64,000 nt of DNA from Deltaproteobacteria bacterium (GCA_016180845.1 JACPAK010000006.1:1-64000), one strand, 5' to 3'. Shown: positions 16,369 to 24,178, numbered from the stretch's first letter. Program-made: numbers and translations. Notes: generated by a model from the sequence alone, not told the origin.

Positions 16369-17040
16369 CTAAGCAAATCGCGCCTTCAAAATCCGGTACC
16401 CAAGGGGAAGAAAAGAAACAAAAATAATGCCAACAATCACAAACTCGAAGTTTTTCTTCACACCTGGAATATTGCCGAAATAATAACCTCCCAGCAGAAA
16501 AACAAGGACCCACAAGAGGGCACCGGTAACATTAAAAATTGCAAAACGCCTATACCGCATAATACCAATCCCGGCAACAAAAGGGGCAAAGGTCCGGATG
16601 ATCGGCATGAAGCGGGCAATCACGATCGTCTTCCCTCCATGCTTCTCGTAGAACGCCTCCGTCGCCAAGAGATGCTTTTTATTGAGCCACCAACTTTCTT
16701 TGCGATTAAAAATCCTGGGCCCAACACGACGACCGATCGAGTAATTTGCCGCATCCCCGATGACAGCCGCTAAAAAAAGGAGAGGAACAAGCCAACTGAT
16801 TTTCAATACAGACTGCTCTGTCGCCGCCATCGCACCGAGGGCAAATAGAAGAGAATCACCCGGCAAAAAAGGGGTCACCACCAGACCGGTTTCGCAAAAA
16901 ATTATCAGGAAGATCAGAAGATAGATCCAGGGGCCAAAAATCCCTAACCATTCATTTAAATGAACGTCGAGATGGAGGAAGATCTCAAGGAGGGTCTTAA
17001 ACAAACTGATGCAGAAATCAATGAAGGCATCGAAACTCAT
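16369..17040 (-). CDS. DedA family membrane protein
   Basis: A 223-residue SNARE-associated/DedA protein. It has ETGLVVTPFLPGDSLLFALGAMA near residues 51-73, the re-entrant-loop motif GDAANYSIGRRVGPRIF near 97-113, and RFMPIIRTFAPFVAGIGIMRYRRFA near 143-167 with the essential Arg residues. DedA proteins are lipid scramblase/flippase-like membrane proteins, including carriers for undecaprenyl phosphate. Its ATG overlaps the tadA stop (ATGA). Confidence 0.92.
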   Translation of the reverse strand: MSFDAFIDFCISLFKTLLEIFLHLDVHLNEWLGIFGPWIYLLIFLIIFCETGLVVTPFLPGDSLLFALGAMAATEQSVLKISWLVPLLFLAAVIGDAANYSIGRRVGPRIFNRKESWWLNKKHLLATEAFYEKHGGKTIVIARFMPIIRTFAPFVAGIGIMRYRRFAIFNVTGALLWVLVFLLGGYYFGNIPGVKKNFEFVIVGIIFVSFLPLGYRILKARFA

Positions 17041-17462
17041 TTTGGTTTTCTAAGGATTTGGAAAAAATGTTTCAACAATTTCTTTGAATCCGCCGCCAAA
17101 ACATCTGTCGATACTTCGATCTGATGATCCCCCACCCCTGAATTCGGAGCCGTTGCTCCAAAAACCAGTCGATCGATTCTCACCTGAAGCAGCGCCCCCA
17201 TGCACATGAGACATGGCTCGAGTGTTACGTAAATCGTGACCCCATTCAGCCTCCAGCTCTTGAGTTTCTTGGAGACCTTTTTGAGAAGCAGGATCTCGGC
17301 ATGGCCTAGTGGGTCCTGTGTCGTCTCACGAATATTGTGGGCTCGCCCGATAATTTTCCCCTCATAAACGGCAACGGCACCAATTGGCACTTCATCCTTA
17401 TTAAAGGCCTTTTCCGCCTCACGGAGCGCATGTTTCATAAAAAATTCATCAGAGGATTTCAT
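17037..17462 (-). CDS. tadA: tRNA-specific adenosine deaminase
   Basis: TadA converts A34 to inosine in the tRNA-Arg(ACG) anticodon. The 141-residue protein has the zinc/catalytic motif HAEILLL near residue 53 and PCLMCMGALLQVRIDRLVFGA near 83-103, with the usual N-terminal MKHALREAEKAFNKDEVPIGAVAV segment. Related cytidine/guanine deaminases are possible, but the pattern is that of TadA. It starts divergently from the MerT-like gene. Confidence 0.9.
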   Translation of the reverse strand: MKSSDEFFMKHALREAEKAFNKDEVPIGAVAVYEGKIIGRAHNIRETTQDPLGHAEILLLKKVSKKLKSWRLNGVTIYVTLEPCLMCMGALLQVRIDRLVFGATAPNSGVGDHQIEVSTDVLAADSKKLLKHFFQILRKPK

Positions 17463-17506
17463 ATTTTATCTTATAAAGAATTAGTTTAAGATAGGGCAAC
17501 GATTTT

Positions 17507-17839
17507 ATGCAACTCTCTCGACTCACCGCTATCGGCGCCGGCGTGACCGCCTTTCTCGGTTCGTGTTGCGCCCTGCCCCTTATGCTCCTCGGACTCACCG
17601 GAACCATCGGTTTCGCCTCGGCCTTTGTCCCGTATCAGAAATATTTTACCGTCGCGACATTCGCCCTCCTGGGAACCGCATTTTACCTTGTTTACGGACG
17701 AAAGCCGACAACCTGCGAAAATCCAAATCTTTGCAACCCGAAGACCCAAGGGATCACAAAATGGATCCTCTGGATTTCGACCCTCCTCGCGATAATCTTC
17801 TTGATCGGACCTTATTTAATTGCGAAATTCATGAGATAA
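17507..17839 (+). CDS. MerT-like mercuric transport protein
   Basis: A 110-residue membrane protein. The first helix contains GSCCALPLMLLGL near residues 18-30, the vicinal Cys pair that takes Hg(II) in MerT. A second helix precedes PTTCENPNLCNPK near 67-79 (second Cys pair), and a third helix ends the protein. This is the MerT layout. No merA, merP or merR is near, so it may transport another thiophilic metal, or be an orphan resistance gene. The CopZ-like protein 2 kb away is a possible functional neighbour. Confidence 0.8.
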   Translation: MQLSRLTAIGAGVTAFLGSCCALPLMLLGLTGTIGFASAFVPYQKYFTVATFALLGTAFYLVYGRKPTTCENPNLCNPKTQGITKWILWISTLLAIIFLIGPYLIAKFMR

Positions 17840-17937
17840 AAGGGAGCCATCTAATAATCAGAAAAAATTTATTCATTGGGCTGAGACTTACGCAGACATT
17901 ATTTAAGAAGGCATAGCAAAGAATCTATGCAAGAGGT

Positions 17938-17966
17938 TTGACCACTCGATCTTTTATACATATGAA
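17938..17966 (+). promoter_or_regulatory. Sigma-70 type promoter for the intron-bearing tRNA-Arg
   Basis: TTGACC (17938-17943), a 17-bp spacer and TATGAA (17961-17966) lie 15 bases before the tRNA 5' end, the expected distance for a stable-RNA promoter. Confidence 0.6.
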
Positions 17967-17981
17967 TTAGGCAATACAAAT

Positions 17982-18291
17982 GGGCCCGTAGCTCAGGGGA
18001 TAGAGCACCTGCCTTCAATAGAGGAGCCTTGGTCTGGGAAACAAACCAACCAAGTGGATGGCGCTATATGCGGGGAAGCCCTGATAGCCTTCTAGTACCC
18101 AATCGATGGGTAAAAACCTGGGAGGATTGGGTGATCCGCAGGGAAGTCCTTTTGGACCCCTCAGAGACCACACGCGTCACACCTGTAATGGTGAAGATAT
18201 GGTCCAGCCTACAATCCGCAAAAGCGGTGCTTGGGAAACCAAGTGTGGGATGCTAAGCAGGGGGTCGCAGGTCCGAATCCTGCCGGGCCCA
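17982..18291 (+). tRNA. tRNA-Arg(UCU) interrupted by a group I intron
   Basis: The 5' exon (17982-18015) has acceptor GGGCCCG, D-arm GCTC/GAGC and anticodon stem CCTGC up to T34. The 3' exon (18253-18291) starts with C35-T36, has the matching stem GCAGG, T-stem GCAGG/CCTGC, and acceptor CGGGCCC with discriminator A. Joined, the anticodon loop is CTTCTAA, anticodon UCU. The T-loop reads TCCGAAT, with C where position 55 is almost always U. CCA is not encoded. The next gene's ATG lies two bases after the discriminator. Confidence 0.92.
18016..18252 (+). ncRNA. Group I self-splicing intron (IC3-like) in tRNA-Arg(UCU), 237 nt, no ORF
   Basis: The intron follows T34 and ends in G, as group I introns require. 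P1 is visible: exon CCTT pairs with intron GAGG (18021-18024), placing a U.G wobble at the 5' splice site. The conserved R element TCAGAGACCACACG (18161-18174) and S element GAAGATATGGTCC (18192-18204) are near the consensus, and GACCA/TGGTC forms P7. A Q-like GATCCGCAGGGAAG is at 18132-18145. The small size, lack of an endonuclease gene and position after the wobble base resemble subgroup IC3 introns of cyanobacterial tRNA-Leu and proteobacterial tRNA-Arg/tRNA-Ile. Confidence 0.9.
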
Positions 18292-18293
18292 CA

Positions 18294-19661
18294 ATGAAGC
18301 GAATAACGGTCGTAGGCATTATTATTCTTTGTGCCACCTCCCTTCTTGCCGGCGAGGGTGTCCCCCCTGTTATCCATCTCGAAGAACAGATAGAACAGGC
18401 CTCTCGGGATCTCGAACCGATTTTGAGTGAATTGGAAGTCATCGATCTCTACCCTGATCAGGAACAAGAGGGACGTCTCCAGACAATCAAAACGGAGATC
18501 GGATCGTTTCAGAGTCGCTATTCTCCTCTCCTCTCCCGATTCCAAAAGGGGGCTCAGGAGAAACTTCTCCAGGATCTGAAAGAAGGGGCACGCAAGGAAC
18601 GCCTCGCCTCAGCCAAACCGATCACGGAATCAGCTCTTCTCGAAATGAAATTAAAAGTTGCCGAAGCACGCCTTCGCGAAAAAAGGATCGGGGAAGAGCC
18701 GATCGATCGAATGAGAAAACAGGTCTGGGGATGGGAAAAAGTCTTAAGCCAAGTCGATCGGACGATCCAGGAAGGTTATCTCCTCGCCTTTCTCTCCGAA
18801 TTGGCGAAAACGAGGGCTCGAGAGGCGTTGCAAAAACTGGAGCAGGAGACCCCTCAAATCCTGGAGGAAAAGAGACAAAAAGAAGAGGCGCTTCAATTCC
18901 TCCTTCGCGAGGCGATCGATCCGGATCTCAAATCCTTGAAAACCGCCCTCTTCAAGGAGCAACTCTTCCAGCTCGAAAATCGGCCTAAGGCTTTAAGACG
19001 TGAGGCCCAGATGGCGAAGCTGACGGAAGAACTTTCCTCCCCCTCTCAAAAAAGAAAAAAGCTCTACGAAGTTGCCCAGAGGGAAAAAAATCTCCTGGAG
19101 ATCCTCACAAAAGAAAAGGAGCTGCTTTCCACAAGAAAAAGGAATTACGAAACACTGCAGACAAAGGTCAAGTCGGAGGCAGAATTAACACCACAGAACC
19201 CCTCCAATGGATTAAAGATCGGGATGAGTCTCGAATTCCCCCCTGAGATGCAGGAAAAAATAACCGCTGCTGAAACTCTGCTCGCGCTCGTGACAGGGGA
19301 GGAGCAGCGACTCGATCAGGGCCTTCAGAAACAGAGGGAATTAGTGGAGCTCGTTGAAGAGAGACTTCAGGAAAAGAGACTCTCCCCTGTCGGAGAGGTT
19401 GTCAATCAAGCGATACAAAAGTTGAAAGAAGTTTATCGAAAAATCATTCAGGCAATCCAAACGGTCTTTAGATTGGTAAACTCCTGGATCCCGAAAGATG
19501 ATAATTCGCGACCAAGACCGGAGCGTTTGGTCCCGCCGAAGGGGAGTCTTGGATCTGATTTCGTCATCCCATTGATAAAAACAGACCCCGCATCGATCTT
19601 CGCCGCGAGTCGTTCTGCCTTTTCGAGATCCCTCGTCCAGAGACTCGCACCGAGACCATAG
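18294..19661 (+). CDS. Exported coiled-coil protein of unknown function
   Basis: A 455-residue protein. The signal peptide is residues 1-18 (MKRITVVGIIILCATSLLAG). The mature region is almost entirely charged heptad-like helix (Glu, Lys, Gln, Leu) to about residue 385, reminiscent of the periplasmic coiled coils of mechanosensitive-channel-like proteins, but no channel domain is present. I chose ATG 18294; the frame upstream lies in the tRNA. The last 71 codons run antisense into the 3' end of the aldehyde dehydrogenase and lose coiled-coil character, so the natural stop may have been lost near 19490. Confidence 0.72.
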   Translation: MKRITVVGIIILCATSLLAGEGVPPVIHLEEQIEQASRDLEPILSELEVIDLYPDQEQEGRLQTIKTEIGSFQSRYSPLLSRFQKGAQEKLLQDLKEGARKERLASAKPITESALLEMKLKVAEARLREKRIGEEPIDRMRKQVWGWEKVLSQVDRTIQEGYLLAFLSELAKTRAREALQKLEQETPQILEEKRQKEEALQFLLREAIDPDLKSLKTALFKEQLFQLENRPKALRREAQMAKLTEELSSPSQKRKKLYEVAQREKNLLEILTKEKELLSTRKRNYETLQTKVKSEAELTPQNPSNGLKIGMSLEFPPEMQEKITAAETLLALVTGEEQRLDQGLQKQRELVELVEERLQEKRLSPVGEVVNQAIQKLKEVYRKIIQAIQTVFRLVNSWIPKDDNSRPRPERLVPPKGSLGSDFVIPLIKTDPASIFAASRSAFSRSLVQRLAPRP

Positions 19662-20812
19662 GGGGTGCGGTTGGCCAGTTCAATCGCCTCCTCTTCATCC
19701 TTCGCGACAATAAGTGAGGCAACAGGACCAAAGGTTTCTTCTTCAAACGCCGCCATTCCGGGCTGGACCTCTCTCAAGACCGTCGGGAGATAAAAATACC
19801 CCTTTCGGGAAAGTCGCTCCCCCCCATACAAACAAACAGCGCCACGCCTTTTGGATTCGTCGACCTGACGACTCAAGTTCTGCAAAAGATCCTCACGGGC
19901 CATCGGACCGATATTCGTTTCACGCGACATCGGATCGCCAACACGTTGTCCCTCTACCGCTTTTAAAAATCTTTCCTCAAACCCTTTCGCGATCGATTTG
20001 GTCAGAATAAACCTCTTCGCCGCGATACAGCTCTGACCGCAATTGAGCATGCGCGAACGCAAGGCCCAGGGGATACATTTTTCAAGATCAGCATCGGGAA
20101 GGACCACAAAGGGATCCGAACCACCGAGTTCCAACACAACCTTCTTGATCGCACGACCGGCGGTTGCCGCTACGGCGCTGCCGGCCCTGTCACTTCCAGT
20201 CAGAGAAACCCCACGAATCTGGGGAGATTCGATCAACTGGGCGACATTTTCATTGCTGCAAAAAACTGATTGGAAAACCCCTTTTGGAAATCCCACTTCA
20301 TGGAAGAGGCGTGAGATCGTGGTCGCACATCCTGGGACATTCGGCGCATGTTTCAGGATCATGGTATTCCCTGCCATCAGCGCCGGAATCGAACAACGAA
20401 AGACCTGCCAGAACGGAAAATTCCACGGCATGATGATCAGGATCACACCGAGCGGATCAAACCGGACATAGCTCTGGCTCGCATCCGACTCGATCCTCTG
20501 CGGTTTCAGAAAATTCTCCGAATGCTCGGCATAGTAGGTACAACCCAAGGCGCACTTCTCGATCTCCTTCTCCGACTCGACGATCGTCTTCCCCATCTCC
20601 TGCGTCATGAGAGAGGCAAACTCCGCCTTCTGGGCGGTTAACTTTTCCGCCATCTTCAGGAAAAGCTGGCGGCGTTTCTCAAAAGAGGTCTCTCTCCAGC
20701 TGAGAAAGGCCTGATGGGCCTCCTCAGCAGCCGCCTTGACCTCGATCCAATCGAGCTCCGGATAGCTCTGGATCAGTTCCTCAGTCGCAGGATTTAGGGT
20801 TCTGTAGGTCAT
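19448..20812 (-). CDS. NAD(P)-dependent aldehyde dehydrogenase, succinate-semialdehyde dehydrogenase type
   Basis: A 454-residue ALDH superfamily enzyme. It shows MPWNFPFWQVFR near 125-136, the catalytic Glu in VLELGGSDPFVVL near 220-232, and the nucleophile Cys in NCGQSCIAAKRF near 252-263. The C-terminal LPFGGTKRSGLGREL is complete. Overall it resembles GabD/Sad succinate-semialdehyde dehydrogenases, which oxidise succinic semialdehyde to succinate; the true aldehyde is uncertain. Start MTYRTLNPATEE at 20812 fits the family; an in-frame extension to 20899 is rejected. Its 3' end overlaps the convergent coiled-coil gene by 214 bases. Confidence 0.9.
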   Translation of the reverse strand: MTYRTLNPATEELIQSYPELDWIEVKAAAEEAHQAFLSWRETSFEKRRQLFLKMAEKLTAQKAEFASLMTQEMGKTIVESEKEIEKCALGCTYYAEHSENFLKPQRIESDASQSYVRFDPLGVILIIMPWNFPFWQVFRCSIPALMAGNTMILKHAPNVPGCATTISRLFHEVGFPKGVFQSVFCSNENVAQLIESPQIRGVSLTGSDRAGSAVAATAGRAIKKVVLELGGSDPFVVLPDADLEKCIPWALRSRMLNCGQSCIAAKRFILTKSIAKGFEERFLKAVEGQRVGDPMSRETNIGPMAREDLLQNLSRQVDESKRRGAVCLYGGERLSRKGYFYLPTVLREVQPGMAAFEEETFGPVASLIVAKDEEEAIELANRTPYGLGASLWTRDLEKAERLAAKIDAGSVFINGMTKSDPRLPFGGTKRSGLGRELSSFGIQEFTNLKTVWIA

Positions 20813-20843
20813 GATGGGCCGTACGATAATCTTGGAGGAGATA

Positions 20844-20885
20844 ATGTCAATAGCGGTAGCAACCAACTCCCTCTTTTGCCGATAA
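20844..20885 (+). other. Possible 13-codon upstream leader ORF
   Basis: ATG 20844 follows a strong Shine-Dalgarno (GGAGGAG, 3-base spacing) and opens a 13-codon frame (MSIAVATNSLFCR) ending at TAA 20883-20885, 8 bases before a GTG (20894) that could start the next gene. The next gene has no Shine-Dalgarno of its own. Translational coupling is inferred. A frameshift in the downstream gene is the alternative. Confidence 0.35.
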
Positions 20886-21622
20886 ATCAGAATGTGCAAG
20901 TCTCTGAAAATCCAGTCTTATTGTTTATAGACACCCTGGCTACCGGGATTGGAACAGTCGGCGGTGGGCTCATGGCACTCCGACAGTTTGGGAGCACCTC
21001 TTCGCTTTCCGTATCTCACCCCTCTCACAAGAGTCCTCTGATCCATCTCGCCATAGCCAGCACACTCTGGCACGGCCTGAGATCGGTCGGACATCTCTCC
21101 TCTGCTGAATCGAACGGGGAAAAAGCAGTTCAGGAATGGTCCAGGGTCCTCGGTGGTGTGAGGAAAGTGGTTATCGTCCCGAAGGGTGAAACGCTTGTTA
21201 TAAAAGACGGTAATTGTTCAGGGGTATTTGACTATGCAGAGAGAACCGTCCTGCTTCAGGAGGGGTATCACGATCCGATCACCGTGATCTTCCACGAGGC
21301 GATGGGGCATGGGATCGAACTCGGAAACCAGGAGATCGAAAGTCTGATTGTCCTCACCATGAAACTCGATGGCCATCTCTTGGGCGATTATGCCGTAAAA
21401 TCGACGAGGGAATTTCTCTCGATGGGGGTCGAGCGTTACGTACGCCATCCCGAAGATCGTCAGTTTTATCCGCATCTCTATGAACTGATCGATCACCTCC
21501 TGCTGCTAGAACCGGCCCGGATGCCGGCGCACGCCTCTCGACTCGATATTGTCATCCCGTCATTGATTTTGGCTATTTTCTATGGAACTTCCCCCTCCCA
21601 TTCAGAGAAGGAAGGAGAATAA
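20876..21622 (+). CDS. Putative membrane-anchored peptidase-like protein with HEAMGHG motif
   Basis: A 248-residue protein of unknown family. Residues about 18-65 (FIDTLATGIGTVGGGLMALRQ ... TLWHGLRS) align by eye with the N-terminus of the next gene's product and look like two hydrophobic helices. The C-terminal domain has a VIFHEAMGHGIELGNQEIE segment near 140-158; HExxxH with a downstream Glu suggests a zinc peptidase-like site but is not the standard HExxH spacing. The start is uncertain (TTG 20876 or GTG 20894). It ends 3 bases before the kinase gene, so the two form an operon. Confidence 0.6.
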   Translation: MPINQNVQVSENPVLLFIDTLATGIGTVGGGLMALRQFGSTSSLSVSHPSHKSPLIHLAIASTLWHGLRSVGHLSSAESNGEKAVQEWSRVLGGVRKVVIVPKGETLVIKDGNCSGVFDYAERTVLLQEGYHDPITVIFHEAMGHGIELGNQEIESLIVLTMKLDGHLLGDYAVKSTREFLSMGVERYVRHPEDRQFYPHLYELIDHLLLLEPARMPAHASRLDIVIPSLILAIFYGTSPSHSEKEGE

Positions 21623-21625
21623 CAG

Positions 21626-23062
21626 ATGGTATCTGTAGAAAACAGGCCGATTCTCCATAAGGCTCAGCTCATCGATTCTCTTTCCGAGGGGATCGGCATG
21701 GCAGCAACAGTCGTCGGCCTCGCAGGTCACTTCACCTCTTTGACCGCCTTCTACCCCCTCCGGTTTATTTTTAAATTAGGGACAGCCGCTGCAACAGCAA
21801 CACTCTTGTGGAACGGATTTCGATCGGGCGATCGATTCTTCACACAAAAAATAGAGCAAAGTCGGGATCGGGTCACTGATGGACTCTTCTTCGGTGGTGC
21901 CATCACAGGACTGGGCGGTCTCCTTTGTGCCAGTTTCCGCTCCAAGAAAGCCTTTTACTTTAATGTAATCGGATCGATGATTGATCTGATCAACTGGGAT
22001 CAACTCAGAAAAAAACATGAAGAGAATCCCGAACAGGTGACCACCGGACAGGTCTCGATCCAGCTCGGGCTCACCTTTTTATTTTCGATACCGATCGGTC
22101 AAAGGCCTCCTCCTGGCGTCAGAGAGGTACGGGTCCCTTATCAACGAACCCCACCTCTCGATACTGAAAAACCACTAGGTAGCGGATGTTTTTCTGATGT
22201 TTATTCAATAAAAAACGATGGCGGTACCTCTCAGGGCGCTGTCAAAGTGGCTTGTCCACGAGTCAGAAATCCTCTTACAAACCTGGCTATAAGACAGACT
22301 ATCGAACATGAGATCGAGATCATCGCCCCTCGAATTATGCCACTCAACTCACCCTATCTCGTGAGGATCGAGGGATGCGTTCAATACTCCTTTGGTCGAC
22401 GCGGGATGATCATGGAACGACTTCAGGGAAATACGCTGCAGGTCCATCTGGGTGAGAGAGGAAGACTCCCTGTTCATGCATCCGTCGATCTGTTTCTCGA
22501 TTATGCACGAGGTGTTCGTGACCTTCATCGTGTCGGCGTTATTCACAGGGACCTCAAGCCTTCCAGCCTTTGGGCTCCGGAAACAGGTCCTGGCAAGATT
22601 CTGGATTTTGGTTTGTCCGCCATCGTCAATCCCCGAACCGCTCGCATCGCACCACGAGCCGATGATGGGACTATCCGCTACATGCCTCCTGAGGCCTTTC
22701 CGGTGTTAAGAAGAGAGGATGCCCAACTTCAACATTACAGTTACCCCTCCGATATATTTTCTCTCGGGGCCAGCTTTTACGAATCATTGACCGGTACGAT
22801 GCTCTACCCCAATGGTGTCTTTGATCCGCGGCATGCTGTTCTTGTCCATTTGGCAAAAACAACCCCCCCTCCGCCACTTTCCTGTCGTTTTGGTATACGA
22901 ATTGAAAATGAGATGCAGAGAGTTGCATTTTCCGAACTGAATCAGATCATCCGAAAATCGGTCGCCTATTATCCGAGGGACCGTTACCAAACCGCTAATG
23001 AATTCATCGAAGCGTTGCTGGGCTGGAAATCACGACACGGAACTGTTGAGTTTGTTCCGTAA
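21626..23062 (+). CDS. Membrane-anchored Ser/Thr protein kinase with altered catalytic loop
   Basis: A 478-residue protein. The N-terminal 60 residues share the hydrophobic domain of the preceding protein; two further hydrophobic segments lie near 90-115 and 145-160. The kinase domain spans about 183-470: Gly loop LGSGCFSDVYSI, Lys in GAVKVACP, HRDLKPSSLW, DFGLSAIV and GTIRYMPPEAF. The Asn expected eight residues into HRDLKPxN is Ser, which normally weakens magnesium binding, so activity may be reduced. The Shine-Dalgarno GAAGGAGAA is well placed. Confidence 0.82.
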   Translation: MVSVENRPILHKAQLIDSLSEGIGMAATVVGLAGHFTSLTAFYPLRFIFKLGTAAATATLLWNGFRSGDRFFTQKIEQSRDRVTDGLFFGGAITGLGGLLCASFRSKKAFYFNVIGSMIDLINWDQLRKKHEENPEQVTTGQVSIQLGLTFLFSIPIGQRPPPGVREVRVPYQRTPPLDTEKPLGSGCFSDVYSIKNDGGTSQGAVKVACPRVRNPLTNLAIRQTIEHEIEIIAPRIMPLNSPYLVRIEGCVQYSFGRRGMIMERLQGNTLQVHLGERGRLPVHASVDLFLDYARGVRDLHRVGVIHRDLKPSSLWAPETGPGKILDFGLSAIVNPRTARIAPRADDGTIRYMPPEAFPVLRREDAQLQHYSYPSDIFSLGASFYESLTGTMLYPNGVFDPRHAVLVHLAKTTPPPPLSCRFGIRIENEMQRVAFSELNQIIRKSVAYYPRDRYQTANEFIEALLGWKSRHGTVEFVP

Positions 23063-23073
23063 GAGCAGATCGC

Positions 23074-23109
23074 TCCGCATGCCGTTGAAAGCGCCCCATG
23101 GCGCATTGA
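23074..23109. repeat. Partial duplication of the ion channel 3' end (direct repeat copy A)
   Basis: TCCGCATGCCGTTGAAAGCG and the following bases nearly match 23392-23428, the 3' terminus of the ion channel gene, with about four substitutions and one indel. The two copies flank the 92-codon gene at 23110. Confidence 0.6.
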
Positions 23110-23334
23110 TCAAGATTTCTTGGAACGAATCGTTTTTAGGGCTAGCTCAAGGACTGGAAGTGCCGCTTTATTTTGCGCACGAGTCAGGGCCATTTTTAGT
23201 CGTTCTAAAGGAGGTTTCTCCAACAATATTAAGGTGTGGTAAACATCAGAGCGTTCAAGGTTTGGGTATTTTTTACAAATTTTGTCCACTTCTTTCTGGA
23301 GTTTACGAACATGTAAAATAGCGCGGTTTTGCAT
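23110..23334 (-). CDS. Small protein of unknown function
   Basis: From ATG 23334 it encodes 74 residues (MQNRAILHVRKLQKEVDKIC and following), ending KTIRSKKS. It is basic and helical, with the composition of a small soluble or antitoxin-like protein. The in-frame ATG at 23388 adds 18 residues but overlaps the channel gene end. It lies immediately downstream of the channel gene and between two copies of that gene's 3' end. I recognise no family. Confidence 0.5.
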   Translation of the reverse strand: MQNRAILHVRKLQKEVDKICKKYPNLERSDVYHTLILLEKPPLERLKMALTRAQNKAALPVLELALKTIRSKKS

Positions 23335-23387
23335 TGAGAGAAATAATAAGATGGATCTCTGACATGTGTCAACCTGATGGAAGCCCA

Positions 23388-24014
23388 CTATTCCGCATGC
23401 CGCTGAAATCGTCCCATGGCGGCATTGACGAGAAAGACAAAGAGGAAGACACCGACAAAAACCTCACTCATCGCCAAAAATTTACCCAAGGCGGTCACCG
23501 GAACAATATCGCCATAACCGACTGTCATCAACGTCAGCATGGAGTAGTAAAAGTGGTCGAAAAAGCTGTCGGATCTCAGATTCAGGACTTCATAGCGCGT
23601 GTTCAAAAAGTAATAAGAAAAGGCATAAATCAGCAAGACATCGACGAGTGAAAAGAGGATCGCGACAAAATGCCAACGGGTCCGTTCACGATCCGGAACC
23701 TGAGCGGATAAAAGTCGAAGTCCAAAGAGGAGCGACATCGCATTCAGGGCGATAATCTGCAGGATCCTGACCACCCCCAAAAAAAGCAAAAACCAACCGA
23801 CGAAACTCAAGATCTTGCTTAAAAAGATCATCAGAATAATCAGGGATGTCGTTGAAACGAGATAGATCTCCAGATGCCTGGGGCGTAGATTATCCCGATC
23901 CAGCCCAAAGAGCCTCAGGAGCCGAAGCATGGTCCCCTGGATCAGGGCATCGAAGAGGACAAAAAGAAAACCAAGGATCAAGGAATGAAATTCTTCCGCG
24001 CGCTTCCGAATCAT
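23388..24014 (-). CDS. Two-pore-type potassium channel (Ion_trans_2)
   Basis: A 208-residue membrane protein. Four hydrophobic segments precede a pore loop near residues 160-172 with TLMTVGYGDIVPVT; TVGYGD is the potassium selectivity filter. A final helix (FLAMSEVFVGVFLFVFLVNAAM) completes the pore module. The short C-terminus lacks a regulatory RCK domain. It would conduct potassium across the inner membrane. Confidence 0.88.
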   Translation of the reverse strand: MIRKRAEEFHSLILGFLFVLFDALIQGTMLRLLRLFGLDRDNLRPRHLEIYLVSTTSLIILMIFLSKILSFVGWFLLFLGVVRILQIIALNAMSLLFGLRLLSAQVPDRERTRWHFVAILFSLVDVLLIYAFSYYFLNTRYEVLNLRSDSFFDHFYYSMLTLMTVGYGDIVPVTALGKFLAMSEVFVGVFLFVFLVNAAMGRFQRHAE

Positions 24015-24178
24015 GGGGCCAAAATATAGGGCATCGGGAGAATGTCAATGAGAGCGAATAACGGGCAAGGAAAACTGCTTCTCATAGAAGAAAAATGATT
24101 CCGAATATCGTTTCTCGCTTGCATTGCTTTTCAAAGGGGCATAAATTATCCACAAGTATTATATTTTTGATAAATATT

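Noticed and set aside
16361-16513. 51-residue N-terminal extension of hemolysin III
   Set aside because: Out-of-frame reading of dedA; an optimal Shine-Dalgarno marks TTG 16360.
18029-18297. Short ORFs inside the tRNA-Arg intron
   Set aside because: They cross conserved intron and tRNA elements; no homing endonuclease motif (LAGLIDADG, GIY-YIG, HNH) is present.
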